Positions 6,584-14,602 of a stretch of 28,316 nucleotides of DNA are shown here, piece after piece. The position numbers and the translations under genes are program-made. Positions within the stretch are counted from its first letter, which is position 1. The number at the start of each line of letters is the position of its first letter. Below the pieces are notes generated by a model. It ran no database searches. It had not been told where the DNA came from and saw nothing but the letters and a program-made list of their open reading frames with translations. The DNA is from JADFNO01 sp965369945 (GTDB lineage: Bacteria; Planctomycetota; Phycisphaerae; Phycisphaerales; SM1A02). The stretch is from contig CBDUST010000018.1 of assembly GCA_965369945.1 (NCBI GenBank), positions 1-28,316 on the forward strand, in the 5' to 3' direction.

Positions 6584-7708
6584 TCAAGGGCCGACCTTTC
6601 GGCTCAGCAGTTTGTCTACCGCTGCGCGTATCGCCTCATCGAACGCCTGCTCATTGAAACGCTCAGCGTTTTGACGACAGTCGGCCGGATCGATTGCCGC
6701 CTGATCCAACGCCCCGATCGCCTCAAGCAATGCATCGACCGAATGTTGCACGAAGAAGACGCCGGTCTGTGACGTTACCGTTTCCAATGCGCCGCCGCCG
6801 GCAAACGCGATCACCGGACAACCAGTCGCCTGCGCTTCGACGGGAATAATTCCAAAATCCTCGACTTGTGGAAACACCAACGCTTTGGCTCGCCGATACA
6901 AATCGCGTAGAGCCTCGTCGTCCACGCGCCCAAGCATCTCAACGGTCGGCCCAGCCATCGCAGCCATCGCACTACGCTGTGATCCATCACCGGCAACCTT
7001 CAACTTCAGCGAGGCTTTGGTGGCAGCCTGCACGACCAAATCCGTCCGCTTGTATGGCTCCAACGCTGATACGACGAGCAACCATTCTTCACGCTTCACA
7101 CTTTGATCGGGCGTGAACCAATCCGTTCGCACCGGCGGATAGACGACCCGAGCCTCACGTTTGTAATACGTCTCGATGCGTTCGGCTGTGTGTTTGCTGT
7201 TGGCGAGGAACATCGTCACGCGATCAGCGGTCCGTCGGTCCCAAGATCGAAAGGCCGGCCCTACCAAGTCAAGTCCCATCTTACGCAACAGGCCGCCCGA
7301 TCCAGAGGCGTACTCCTCAGTCTGAGCCCAGATATACCGAGCTGGTGAATGACAATAACACAGGTGCGGCGTGCCTTTGGGCGGGTGGATCGATTTCATC
7401 ACCGCCGAGCTGGTTGATATGAGCAAATCGCACGGATCGACCTTCAGCCGACCGACCGCCCACGGCATCAACGGCAAGTAGTGACGCCGAAGCCGACCCG
7501 CCGCCCCGGGAAACCGCTGTAAGGGTGAGGGGATGACTCGGCAGGCCGAGATGGCCTCGGTCAACGGCTGGCCGTTGCTGACCAATGTGTATAGCTCGGT
7601 CGGGCCGAAGAGCCGCGCCAAGCGATCGAGCACGAATTCCCCGCCGCGCAAACCGACGAGCCAATCGTGAGCCAGCGCAATCCGTGGTTTGGCTTGATCG
7701 TCTATCAT
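6584..7708 (-). CDS. GT4-family glycosyltransferase (WbaZ-like mannosyltransferase type)
   Basis: A 374-aa retaining GT-B glycosyltransferase of family GT4. The N-terminal half has IALAHDWLVGLRGGE (10-24) and the acceptor-side HLCYCHSPARYIWAQTEEY (115-133), typical of WbaZ-like enzymes for polysaccharide or O-antigen assembly. The nucleotide-sugar half has VVSALEPYKRTDLVVQA (212-228) and the catalytic EX7E motif, Glu283 and Glu291, in VEDFGIIPVEAQATGCPVIA. It probably transfers mannose or a similar sugar to a lipid-linked glycan at the cytoplasmic face; the sugar is not certain. No other polysaccharide genes are adjacent. Its ATG (7708) is only 6 bp from the divergent amidohydrolase ATG. Confidence 0.9.
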   Translation of the reverse strand: MIDDQAKPRIALAHDWLVGLRGGEFVLDRLARLFGPTELYTLVSNGQPLTEAISACRVIPSPLQRFPGAAGRLRRHYLPLMPWAVGRLKVDPCDLLISTSSAVMKSIHPPKGTPHLCYCHSPARYIWAQTEEYASGSGGLLRKMGLDLVGPAFRSWDRRTADRVTMFLANSKHTAERIETYYKREARVVYPPVRTDWFTPDQSVKREEWLLVVSALEPYKRTDLVVQAATKASLKLKVAGDGSQRSAMAAMAGPTVEMLGRVDDEALRDLYRRAKALVFPQVEDFGIIPVEAQATGCPVIAFAGGGALETVTSQTGVFFVQHSVDALLEAIGALDQAAIDPADCRQNAERFNEQAFDEAIRAAVDKLLSRKVGP

Positions 7709-7714
7709 CCGCCT

Positions 7715-8836
7715 ATGTCATCGGTGCCGTCCAAGACTACAAACAGCCCCGTCGCCCTGCATCCAGCCAATCGGCTTGGGCTGGACTACGCGGCCGAAGC
7801 GAGCCGGCTTGGCGACCCGCCGGTGCCGATCATAGACGTTCACAGCCACATCAACGGAACAAGAGCGACCGAGATCTACCAACGTGCAGCCAACCTGTAC
7901 GGGATCAGCCTGACCTACTCCATGACCCGATTGGAAGAGGTCGAGGTCGTTCGCAATGTTTTAGGCGAGCAAGTGCGATTCATCGCTGTGCCGAACTTCA
8001 CCGACGAGGATCGCAAACACCACCACGGACCGGGGTTCGACGAGCGCATCAAGCAGTTCCACGATCTGGGCGTGCGAATCGTCAAATTCTGGGCCGCACC
8101 GCGCGGTATCGATTACGGCCGAGAGATCGGCGAGCCGGACCTGCTCAGGCTCAATGGACCGTCCCGTCTGAAAACGATGGAGATGGCGGCGGACCTGGGC
8201 ATGATCTTCATGACACACATCGCCGATCCTGATACATGGTTTGCGGCCAAGTACAGCGACGCTTCGATCTACGGCACGAAGTCCCAGCAATACGAGCCGT
8301 TCGAGGAATTGTTGGATCGCTTCAAGGTGCCGTGGATTGCAGCACATATGGGCGGTTGGCCGGAGGACCTGGAGTTTCTTTCGGGCTTGCTATCGCGACA
8401 CGACAACTTGTATCTGGATACAAGCGCCGCAAAGTGGATGATCCGCGAGCTAAGTAAACACCCCCGGAAGTGTCTTGTTGAATTCCTGCGTCGATGGCAA
8501 GGCCGAATCATGTTCGGCTCAGATATCGTCTCGACCGATGAACATCTCAAAGCGGGTGAGAAGGAAAACGACGTTCACACTCGGGCGAATACGTCAGAGG
8601 AAGCGTTCGACTTGTACGCCAGCCGATATTGGGCGTTGCGTACTTTGTTCGAGACGAACTACCAAGGCGAGTCTCCGATCGCTGACCCCGACTTAGCGAT
8701 GGTCGAACCTGATCAGTATGATGAGATGGACGCCCCGCAACTGTCAGGTAAGTCCGTGCCGCAGGATCTACTTCGCAGCCTCTACCACGACGCAGCACAC
8801 GACCTCCTCGACCCGCTGCATTCTGACGAGAACTGA
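7715..8836 (+). CDS. Amidohydrolase family 2 metal-dependent hydrolase
   Basis: A 373-aa TIM-barrel hydrolase of the Amidohydro_2 type. It shows the metal-binding IIDVHSHING near the N-terminus (HxH), FMTHIADPDTW in the middle (His), WIAAHMGGWPEDL (His), and the late aspartate in IMFGSDIVS. These are the usual ligands for one or two divalent metals. Family members include decarboxylases and lactonases; the substrate cannot be predicted. A GTG at 7667 would add 16 residues but overlaps the glycosyltransferase gene, so the ATG at 7715 is chosen. Clear hairpins without a U-run follow the stop codon. The carbon source or pathway is not indicated by the neighbours. Confidence 0.88.
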   Translation: MSSVPSKTTNSPVALHPANRLGLDYAAEASRLGDPPVPIIDVHSHINGTRATEIYQRAANLYGISLTYSMTRLEEVEVVRNVLGEQVRFIAVPNFTDEDRKHHHGPGFDERIKQFHDLGVRIVKFWAAPRGIDYGREIGEPDLLRLNGPSRLKTMEMAADLGMIFMTHIADPDTWFAAKYSDASIYGTKSQQYEPFEELLDRFKVPWIAAHMGGWPEDLEFLSGLLSRHDNLYLDTSAAKWMIRELSKHPRKCLVEFLRRWQGRIMFGSDIVSTDEHLKAGEKENDVHTRANTSEEAFDLYASRYWALRTLFETNYQGESPIADPDLAMVEPDQYDEMDAPQLSGKSVPQDLLRSLYHDAAHDLLDPLHSDEN

Positions 8837-9294
8837 CGACATCTCCGCGACAACCGAGCCGGGGCGTCTCGCCCCGGTTAACGTGAGTAATGGGTTGGCC
8901 GTGCATTGTGCAACGAACGACATTTGCTCTGCGGGCGCGAACCGGGTTGACACAACCCGGCTCGCTATGGCCGTAACAACTCGACGCGCGCCGATCGGCC
9001 TTCTGCCCAACCCGGACTGATTTACCCAAAATTCCGCTCAAAAACAGCCCGGCCTGTGGTACGTTGCTCCTGACCGGTCGCATGGGGGCACCGTGGCGAG
9101 GGGTCGGCAATCTCAGCTTTGAACGGAGAGCCGAGACGCCCGAGCGGAACGGGCTTCGCTACATCTGGTGCGCGCATTCAGCTAGACTGAACAACTGCGT
9201 TGGAGCAACCGATGTCGAATGTTCCTCGGTTTGGACGGACGTGCCAAGCCTTCTAAACCGCCTTTAGGCAGTCTGGCCAAACAGGTCAATCGCC
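8837..9294. other. Non-coding stretch with three inverted repeats
   Basis: A 458-bp stretch without a convincing gene. It has a GC-rich hairpin CCGGGGCG/CGCCCCGG (8859-8877, 3-base loop), which may end the amidohydrolase transcript although no U-run follows. A second hairpin is CCGGGTT/AACCCGG (8942-8960). A short palindrome TTCAG-5-CTGAA (9177-9191) may be an operator for the next gene. No tRNA or known RNA fold was recognised. Confidence 0.5.
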
Positions 9295-9750
9295 ATGACC
9301 GATACGTCATCCCCCAACGATGGCCTCGCGTGCCCGCACTGCGAACACACCGACATCAAGAAGAACTTCCTCGGTGGTTCCCGAAATACGTGTGTTGTCG
9401 TCATCCTCATCGGTATAGTTTTCACGTTTATTTTAAATGGTGGCAAGAATCCAGACATGTTCGATTACGGCCTATTTGCCATCTTCGTGATTGCAGGTCT
9501 CGCTGGGTTGATGATCAAAAGATACAGATGCATGAACTGCCAGAGAGGGTTTAACACACCGTCCAAAAGTCGTGCCGATGCAATCTCAGAGATGATGTTC
9601 CGTGCAAGCAAGGTTGACTATCGTGGTGACTGGGACGACGCGATAGCTATCTACAAGAAGGTTAAGATTTTTGGCGACGACGACGAAGCCAATCGAGCCC
9701 AGAAATGTATTGATCGTATCGACAGCAAGAAAGCCGATGCTGCGTCCTAG
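9295..9750 (+). CDS. Membrane protein with a zinc ribbon split by two membrane segments (LITAF-like layout)
   Basis: A 151-aa protein I cannot name. Residues 13-16 are CPHC and 79-82 are CMNC, two halves of a zinc ribbon. Between them lie two hydrophobic segments (about 32-49 and 57-75), so the cysteine knuckles would meet on the same face of the membrane. This is the layout of LITAF-type domains. The C-terminal part (92-151) is cytosolic-looking and helical; ADAISEMMFRASKVDYRGDWDDAIAIYKKV resembles a single TPR-like pair. Start: the ATG at 9295 follows a 458-bp gene-free stretch. It converges with a glycosyltransferase gene, separated by palindromes. Base composition is somewhat more A+T rich than its neighbours, especially codons 25-75. 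Confidence 0.7.
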   Translation: MTDTSSPNDGLACPHCEHTDIKKNFLGGSRNTCVVVILIGIVFTFILNGGKNPDMFDYGLFAIFVIAGLAGLMIKRYRCMNCQRGFNTPSKSRADAISEMMFRASKVDYRGDWDDAIAIYKKVKIFGDDDEANRAQKCIDRIDSKKADAAS

Positions 9751-9869
9751 CTCCGAGGCACGCAAGAGACGATCCTTCCACGTAGGTCCGACATTGATAT
9801 CGCGACGAGAGCGAATCGGCTGAGCTTGCCCTGGGTCTGCCCAACGGCGTTGTGACGTACCAGGTGTAG

Positions 9870-9920
9870 GGCAGGCTTTGAGCCTGCCTAGTCACAAGCG
9901 AGTCAGGCCCAAGGCCTGAC
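9870..9920. repeat. Pair of palindromic units between convergent genes
   Basis: GGCAGGCT (9870-9877) pairs with AGCCTGCC (9881-9888), and 13 bases later GTCAGGCC (9902-9909) pairs with GGCCTGAC (9913-9920). The two palindromes are related in sequence (GGCAGGCT versus GTCAGGCC) and the second abuts the stop codon of the glycosyltransferase gene. They may act as a bidirectional terminator and look like a dispersed extragenic palindrome family. Confidence 0.65.
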
Positions 9921-11150
9921 CTACTCACTGCACGTTGCTTCGTGATGGGTGGCGGCCACTGCGGCTTTTGCAGCGATTTGGGGCGGTGGAACCGTTGCAT
10001 CTAGCTGGGCAACCACCCGCTGGCCGCGGAAGGTTTGGCGGTAGATGTCGTCGAGGGACTTGGCGAAGGTCTCGGCGTCGAAGCGATCGTTGACGAGTTG
10101 CTTGGCAGCTTGGCTGAGCCGTTTGGAGAGCGCTGCATCATCGTGGAGCTGCAAGATACTGCGGGCGATGGCGTTTACATCGCCGTGATCAACTAACAAG
10201 CCGCTGCGTTCATTTCCCAAAACTTCAGCGATGGGCTGCGCGGTGTCCGCAATGACCGGCACACCCGCTGCCATGGCCCAAAGCCCCGGAAGTAGACCGC
10301 ATGATGAGTGACGAAGCGGTGCGCTGCCCGGTCGACGGCCCACAATCAGCGCTGCATCGAGTCCCGGCGCGACTGTCCACGGCTGAGCTAGATCATCATC
10401 GACAACAAGTAGATCACCGAGACCGACGCGGTGGGCCCAGTTCGCAGCTTGGCGCCGCAAGCCTGCCGCGTGATGCGCGAGCAGCTTCACCGATCGGCCG
10501 GTGTAGGTTACTCGCACGGCGGCCATCACAGCGGCTTGCACATCAATACATCGCGCCGGTTCACCAAGCAGTCCAACGACGAACGTCGTTTCATCCGCAC
10601 CCCACCGACTCCGAAGCATTGCTCGATCCTCCGGCGCAAGACGCTCCCCATCAACCCCCGCCCCCGGAAGTTGCAAAGTGACGAGCAGCGGGTCGACGCC
10701 GTGTGCGATCCAATCGCGTTGCAACTGCGTCGTCGCACAAAGCACTCGCACAGCACCACGATTGATCCGCGCAATGGCGCGCTTGGACATGGACTGTCCG
10801 GGCGGGTTGGTAACTGGACCGGCAATGATGGGCTTGTTTGGCGCAACACTTGCCCCAAGCGCCGCAGCGGACATGGACCACGCGTGCACAAGATCGTACG
10901 GGCCGTGGATCATCTCTTGGGCACGCAGGAATCGCGCCAGTCCGCGCCGCGCAGAAGCCGTTCGCCCTAACGTTGTCGCCACGCCGCCGAGTGGACGCAA
11001 TCCGCATTGGGCGGCCAGTCTCATCTGCGAGGCGTCACCGATGATCAGCACATCGTGGTGATGGTGATCGAACTGCGCAATGGCGTCGGCCGCAAGACCG
11101 AACACGCCTGCCTCGCAAGGTTCAGCATCAATCAGATGAAGGATTCTCAC
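9921..11150 (-). CDS. GT4-like glycosyltransferase lacking the EX7E glutamates
   Basis: A 409-aa GT-B fold protein. The N-terminus MRILHLIDAEPCEAG and DLVHAWSMSAAALG fit the acceptor domain of GT4 enzymes. The C-terminal half has GLLGEPARCIDVQ, LLPGLWAMAAGVPVIADTAQPIAEVL and SGLLVDHGDVNAIARSILQL, matching the nucleotide-sugar domain. The catalytic EX7E pair is not present: the two positions are Ser283 and Trp291 in SSCGLLPGLWAMAAG. The enzyme may be inactive, use other residues, or be a structural relative. It overlaps the upstream lipoprotein gene by 4 bases (ATGA at 11147-11150), so the two are translationally coupled and probably act in one envelope process. Confidence 0.8.
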   Translation of the reverse strand: MRILHLIDAEPCEAGVFGLAADAIAQFDHHHHDVLIIGDASQMRLAAQCGLRPLGGVATTLGRTASARRGLARFLRAQEMIHGPYDLVHAWSMSAAALGASVAPNKPIIAGPVTNPPGQSMSKRAIARINRGAVRVLCATTQLQRDWIAHGVDPLLVTLQLPGAGVDGERLAPEDRAMLRSRWGADETTFVVGLLGEPARCIDVQAAVMAAVRVTYTGRSVKLLAHHAAGLRRQAANWAHRVGLGDLLVVDDDLAQPWTVAPGLDAALIVGRRPGSAPLRHSSCGLLPGLWAMAAGVPVIADTAQPIAEVLGNERSGLLVDHGDVNAIARSILQLHDDAALSKRLSQAAKQLVNDRFDAETFAKSLDDIYRQTFRGQRVVAQLDATVPPPQIAAKAAVAATHHEATCSE

Positions 11151-11827
11151 CGCGGTGGGTTCAGGTTGCGACCAAGCTCGCGTGGCACGTGGCGATAAAA
11201 GACCTTGGTAATTTGATCGGCGATCTCATTGGCCAGTTGCTCGCTGATCTGGCGACGCGACGAAGTGGTTCGGTAGCGTTCGAGACTGACCTCTCGCATC
11301 GCGACCTGCACCGGGTAGCTGGCCGCGCCGCGCATTCCATCATCGGCGGTGGGAAAAAGCCGCTCGCGATTCTCGACGTCAATCACCTTGATGTGGCACA
11401 CCCCAGATGGACGCGGCGTGAATCCCTCCGGGCTCAACGAGAACGCCTTCATATCGACAAACACGACTTGTTCGGCGCCGACCGCTCGGCCGATGGCGTC
11501 GATCGCCATCTTCTGCCCGTAGCTCTCGCGACTCGCCACCGCCAGTGCGTCGGCCGAGCTGATTGTCGTTGTAACGAGTTTGCGCACCATCAGATCCTGG
11601 GCCACCTTATCGCCGATGATTCGGCGCAAGTATCGGTGCGGGAGTATGTTCTCAGGATCGTCCACGAACACGACTGTAGGGCGATCGGGAAGGGCGTACT
11701 GCGCATCGACCTTGTCCTGTCCGCCGATGATGTACGCTGCGGGCTTGAGGATATTGCACGACGACAGCGCAGCGCCGGCTGCCGCAACAAGACCGAGCGT
11801 TAAGGCTATCCGTATAGTTCGATTCAT
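11147..11827 (-). CDS. Lipoprotein of unknown function (LSSC lipobox)
   Basis: A 226-aa predicted lipoprotein. The signal peptide is MNRTIRIALTLGLVAAAGAALSSC, with a good lipobox and lipidated Cys24. The mature part alternates strands and helices, with RPTVVFVDDPENI, EQVVFVDMKAFSLSPEG and VCHIKVIDVENRERLFP. It has no motif I can assign. It resembles the next upstream lipoprotein in size, signal and the strand 'VVFVDMKAFSLSP' versus 'LVHVDIYEYRLHP', so the two may be distant paralogues. An AAGGA site 7 bases before the ATG at 11827 supports the start. Its stop overlaps the glycosyltransferase start by 4 bases. Confidence 0.82.
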   Translation of the reverse strand: MNRTIRIALTLGLVAAAGAALSSCNILKPAAYIIGGQDKVDAQYALPDRPTVVFVDDPENILPHRYLRRIIGDKVAQDLMVRKLVTTTISSADALAVASRESYGQKMAIDAIGRAVGAEQVVFVDMKAFSLSPEGFTPRPSGVCHIKVIDVENRERLFPTADDGMRGAASYPVQVAMREVSLERYRTTSSRRQISEQLANEIADQITKVFYRHVPRELGRNLNPPR

Positions 11828-11884
11828 GGGCGATCCTTCATCGCGTCCTCAGCTCACACCGGGAACGGTGCGGCTGTCAAACGA

Positions 11885-12559
11885 TCATTGCGGCGGTGGT
11901 CTGTACTTATCTGGATGCTTCGGCTCTAAGTGCTCATGGAACAGCCAAGCCGTACGCTGGACGAATGGGACAAGCACGCCGGTTTCTATCTGAGACGAAC
12001 TTGCGTTCGCTCTACCCACGCCTTCCATGTCGGGGAAGCGGCTCTCGACGTTGAAGGTATCCACGAAGGTGTCCGGATCGTAGCCGCCTCGCTCGATCAC
12101 GCCGACGTTCGCGGCGCACACGCCATCCCACAGATAACGGTTGCCCGGCGGATGTAGACGGTACTCGTAGATATCGACGTGAACCAAGCGATCGACATCG
12201 AGCCGAGTGGCGATCTCGCCCATCGGCATGGACGACCACTGCGGTGTGCGGAACTTCCACGTTTGAACCCGCCTCGGATCGACGACCTTCACGCCCGGCA
12301 CTTCCTTCTGAATTCGCCCAGCCACACCGATCGCGATCGAATACTCCAGATTGGGGTGCTCGTACATCGTGGCCATATCGGACTGCACAATCACCGCCAC
12401 CGACTGGTTCTCCAGGCCTTCGTATTTGGAAAGGACTGTGATCTGCTTGGAGTACTCAAAGTTCTGTGCCATTCCCCCAAACAGATAGCCCGCCTCACAT
12501 CCACCGAGTGTCGAGCCGCCTATGGCAATCAGTCCCAGTATCGTCCAGCAATGTTTCAT
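11885..12559 (-). CDS. Lipoprotein of unknown function (LGGC lipobox)
   Basis: A 224-aa predicted lipoprotein. The signal peptide MKHCWTILGLIAIGGSTLGGC ends in a clear lipobox with Cys21. The mature part contains VAVIVQSDMATMYEHP, VAGRIQKEVPGVKVV, RLVHVDIYEYRLHPPG and a proline-rich end (HPDKYRPPP). No known family was recognised. The ATG at 12559 overlaps the stop of the DUF2752 gene as ATGA, and the next lipoprotein gene follows after 57 bp. The cluster (membrane protein, two lipoproteins, glycosyltransferase) suggests an envelope assembly or glycan task, an inference from context only. Confidence 0.82.
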   Translation of the reverse strand: MKHCWTILGLIAIGGSTLGGCEAGYLFGGMAQNFEYSKQITVLSKYEGLENQSVAVIVQSDMATMYEHPNLEYSIAIGVAGRIQKEVPGVKVVDPRRVQTWKFRTPQWSSMPMGEIATRLDVDRLVHVDIYEYRLHPPGNRYLWDGVCAANVGVIERGGYDPDTFVDTFNVESRFPDMEGVGRANASSSQIETGVLVPFVQRTAWLFHEHLEPKHPDKYRPPPQ

Positions 12560-13038
12560 CCCAAGAGCCCCTTATATACAAGGACCTTGTAAGCCCAAGC
12601 GGCTGTCACGGCAACTGCGAGGATCCACGCAGTCCGCCCACTCCACAACCTGCCGAAAATCGAACCCACCACCGAGCCGGTGACCGCAACATATCCCGCC
12701 ACCAGCAAAGCCATGGCCGTGACCAACGCCAGTGCCGCCCCCATCGGTTGGGCACCCAACGCCGCCACTGGGTTGCCATTGGCTGCGTGAGCGAAGGCCG
12801 TGGTCATCCCGCACGTGGGACACGGAAGGTCCATCGTCACAATCCATCCGCAGGTTGGCATGGCCAGCTGTGTATGGGTGCCGAGTCCGGTAGGCGATGG
12901 CTCCAGATACGCAGCCAGGCCAAGGATGGTTGCCGCGGCCATCGCCACCACCGCAGCCACGAGCCGTCGCCTCGTCGAGCCGGCGTGGGCCAAATCGGCG
13001 TGTTTGGGTCTTGGGATGGTGATCGAGGGGGCCTGCAT
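12556..13038 (-). CDS. DUF2752 family membrane protein
   Basis: A 160-aa protein with the DUF2752 signature CPTCGMTTAFAHAANGNP (73-90; family: CPxCGxTRxxxxxxxG). Hydrophobic segments lie near 26-44, 97-118, 122-130 and 136-155. Cys63, Cys73 and Cys76 could bind a metal or form a disulfide. The function of the family is unknown. The ATG at 13038 begins a 25-residue basic, proline-containing cytosolic tail. It overlaps the following lipoprotein gene by 4 bases. It lies 53 bp after the preceding small gene on the same strand. Confidence 0.85.
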   Translation of the reverse strand: MQAPSITIPRPKHADLAHAGSTRRRLVAAVVAMAAATILGLAAYLEPSPTGLGTHTQLAMPTCGWIVTMDLPCPTCGMTTAFAHAANGNPVAALGAQPMGAALALVTAMALLVAGYVAVTGSVVGSIFGRLWSGRTAWILAVAVTAAWAYKVLVYKGLLG

Positions 13039-13091
13039 ATGCCGTAACGGTACTCCCAGCTCTCTACACAGGCAACGAGAATGCCCCGCCT

Positions 13092-13484
13092 CTAGGACGT
13101 TTCGTCCGCTTTCTCAGGGCTGATAATGCTGTAGAGGTACCACCGCCGTTTTGAGGCTCGGACTGAGCCACCCGCTGAGGACTGGCGCTGGACGTACAAC
13201 TGTGCCTGTTGCCCGGTATCCAACCGCACGATGAAGACCTGCCTTCGCAGGTATCGCTCGCCTTGTGCCTTGCCCCCTTCGTTTGAGGTCTCCTTGAAAT
13301 GTTCCAGACACTCGACCACCTCATACCGTCGGCCACGCCAAGTGAACGCCCCCGGTAGCGCCGCCAAACCGCGAGCCATCAACTCGGTCGCAAACGACCC
13401 CGGCTCCGGTTCGATCGGCTCGGAGATGAACTCCTCTTCCTGGGTGGTGACCTTTTCAACATTCTCATCCATTGCGTCGGCCAT
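13092..13484 (-). CDS. Small cytosolic protein, DUF6504-like
   Basis: A 130-aa soluble protein. Residues 1-30 are acidic (MDENVEKVTTQEEEF). The core, LPGAFTWRGRRYEVVECLEHFKET (43-66), ERYLRRQVFIVRLDTGQQAQLYVQRQ (76-101) and RRWYLYSI (113-120), looks like a small beta-barrel domain of the DUF6504 type (W-x-G-R-x-Y-x-V start, W-x-L end). The family match is from memory of the pattern and is moderate. Function unknown. It is the first gene of the minus-strand unit running to 9921 and is divergent from the M19 dipeptidase gene, with 52 bp between starts. Confidence 0.7.
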   Translation of the reverse strand: MADAMDENVEKVTTQEEEFISEPIEPEPGSFATELMARGLAALPGAFTWRGRRYEVVECLEHFKETSNEGGKAQGERYLRRQVFIVRLDTGQQAQLYVQRQSSAGGSVRASKRRWYLYSIISPEKADETS

Positions 13485-13536
13485 CAGGTCATTATCTCCA
13501 CTGCCAAGCTCCTACGCAATCCACTAGGCTTGCCCG

Positions 13537-14532
13537 ATGCCCTGGATCGACGGCCACCTTGATTTGGCGTTCATGGCCTTGGACGGACGTGACCTGCGCA
13601 AACCGTGCGAGAACCCCAACCAGGCGTGTATCAGTCTGCCCGCGCTGCGCGAAGCGGGCGTCAATCTGGTCTTCGCCACGATCTTCAGCGCCCCTGGAGA
13701 ACTCCCCGAGGCTGATGCGGAAGGATGGGAGCATCCCTGCCGGTATCCATCCAGTGATGATTTGGACGCAGCCGAGCAGGCCGGGCTGTGTCAAATTGAG
13801 TTGTATCAGCAGTTAGAAAAGGCGGGCGAGTTGAGCATTGTCCGCGGGCGAGCTGATTTGGAGGCCGACGCGCCGCTGCCCAAGATTGTGCTGCTGATGG
13901 AGGGGGCCGATCCGATCCGTTCGCCGGAACATGCCCAACAGTGGTACGACCACGGCTTGCGTTTGGTGGGACTGACCTGGTCGATGGGCACGCGCTATGC
14001 CGGAGGCAACGCCAAGCCCGGGCCGTTGACCGCGAAAGGGATTGAACTTGTCGCCGCACTCGATGAGCTTGGCATCATTCACGACGCTTCGCACTTGGCT
14101 GATGAAGCCTTGGATGGGCTGTTGGAGCACGCGCGCGGTCCGATTGTTGCGACGCACTCTAATTGCCGAGCCATCACCGGCGACGACCAACGACACCTGC
14201 GAGATAACCACATCAAAGCGATCGGCGACCGCGGCGGCGTCATCGGCCTGAACCTATTTTCCAAGTTCCTCGTCCCCAATGGCCGAGCGACGATCGACGA
14301 TTGTGTCGCCCACGTGCAGCATGTGTGTGAGTTGATAGGCCATCGCAAGGGCGTGGGATTAGGCTCCGACGCCGATGGCGGTTTCCCAGCGAACGCCCTA
14401 CCCGTCGATCTCGATCACCCCCGCAAGTACGGGGTATTGCTGGACGCGCTGCGGGCTAAAGGTTGGTCATCGAAGGAAATTGAGGGTTTCTGCTGGGGGA
14501 ATTGGGAGGGTATGCTACGCGAACTCTTATAG
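13537..14532 (+). CDS. M19 family membrane dipeptidase (renal dipeptidase-like)
   Basis: A 331-aa zinc dipeptidase of the M19 (renal dipeptidase) family, a TIM barrel cleaving dipeptides, including those with a C-terminal D-residue. Zinc ligands are visible in order: His7 and Asp9 in DGHLD, Glu122 in LLMEGADP, His186 in HDASHLAD, His207 in ATHSNCRAI, and Asp278 in LGSDADGG (usually GSDFDG). It lacks a signal peptide, so it is probably cytosolic. It may salvage D-amino-acid dipeptides from cell wall. The start is the ATG at 13537, immediately before the motif. The surrounding genes give no pathway. Confidence 0.93.
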   Translation: MPWIDGHLDLAFMALDGRDLRKPCENPNQACISLPALREAGVNLVFATIFSAPGELPEADAEGWEHPCRYPSSDDLDAAEQAGLCQIELYQQLEKAGELSIVRGRADLEADAPLPKIVLLMEGADPIRSPEHAQQWYDHGLRLVGLTWSMGTRYAGGNAKPGPLTAKGIELVAALDELGIIHDASHLADEALDGLLEHARGPIVATHSNCRAITGDDQRHLRDNHIKAIGDRGGVIGLNLFSKFLVPNGRATIDDCVAHVQHVCELIGHRKGVGLGSDADGGFPANALPVDLDHPRKYGVLLDALRAKGWSSKEIEGFCWGNWEGMLRELL

Positions 14533-14602
14533 CTGCGATGGAACAATCGAACAAAGATGCAGTCGCAGGCAGAACGTCTCTGCCACCTCTGCGAACAGGC
14601 GA

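Noticed and set aside
9064..9294. Possible small RNA or riboswitch upstream of the zinc-ribbon gene
   Set aside because: Only a short palindrome is visible; no known RNA motif, promoter and terminator pair could be recognised.
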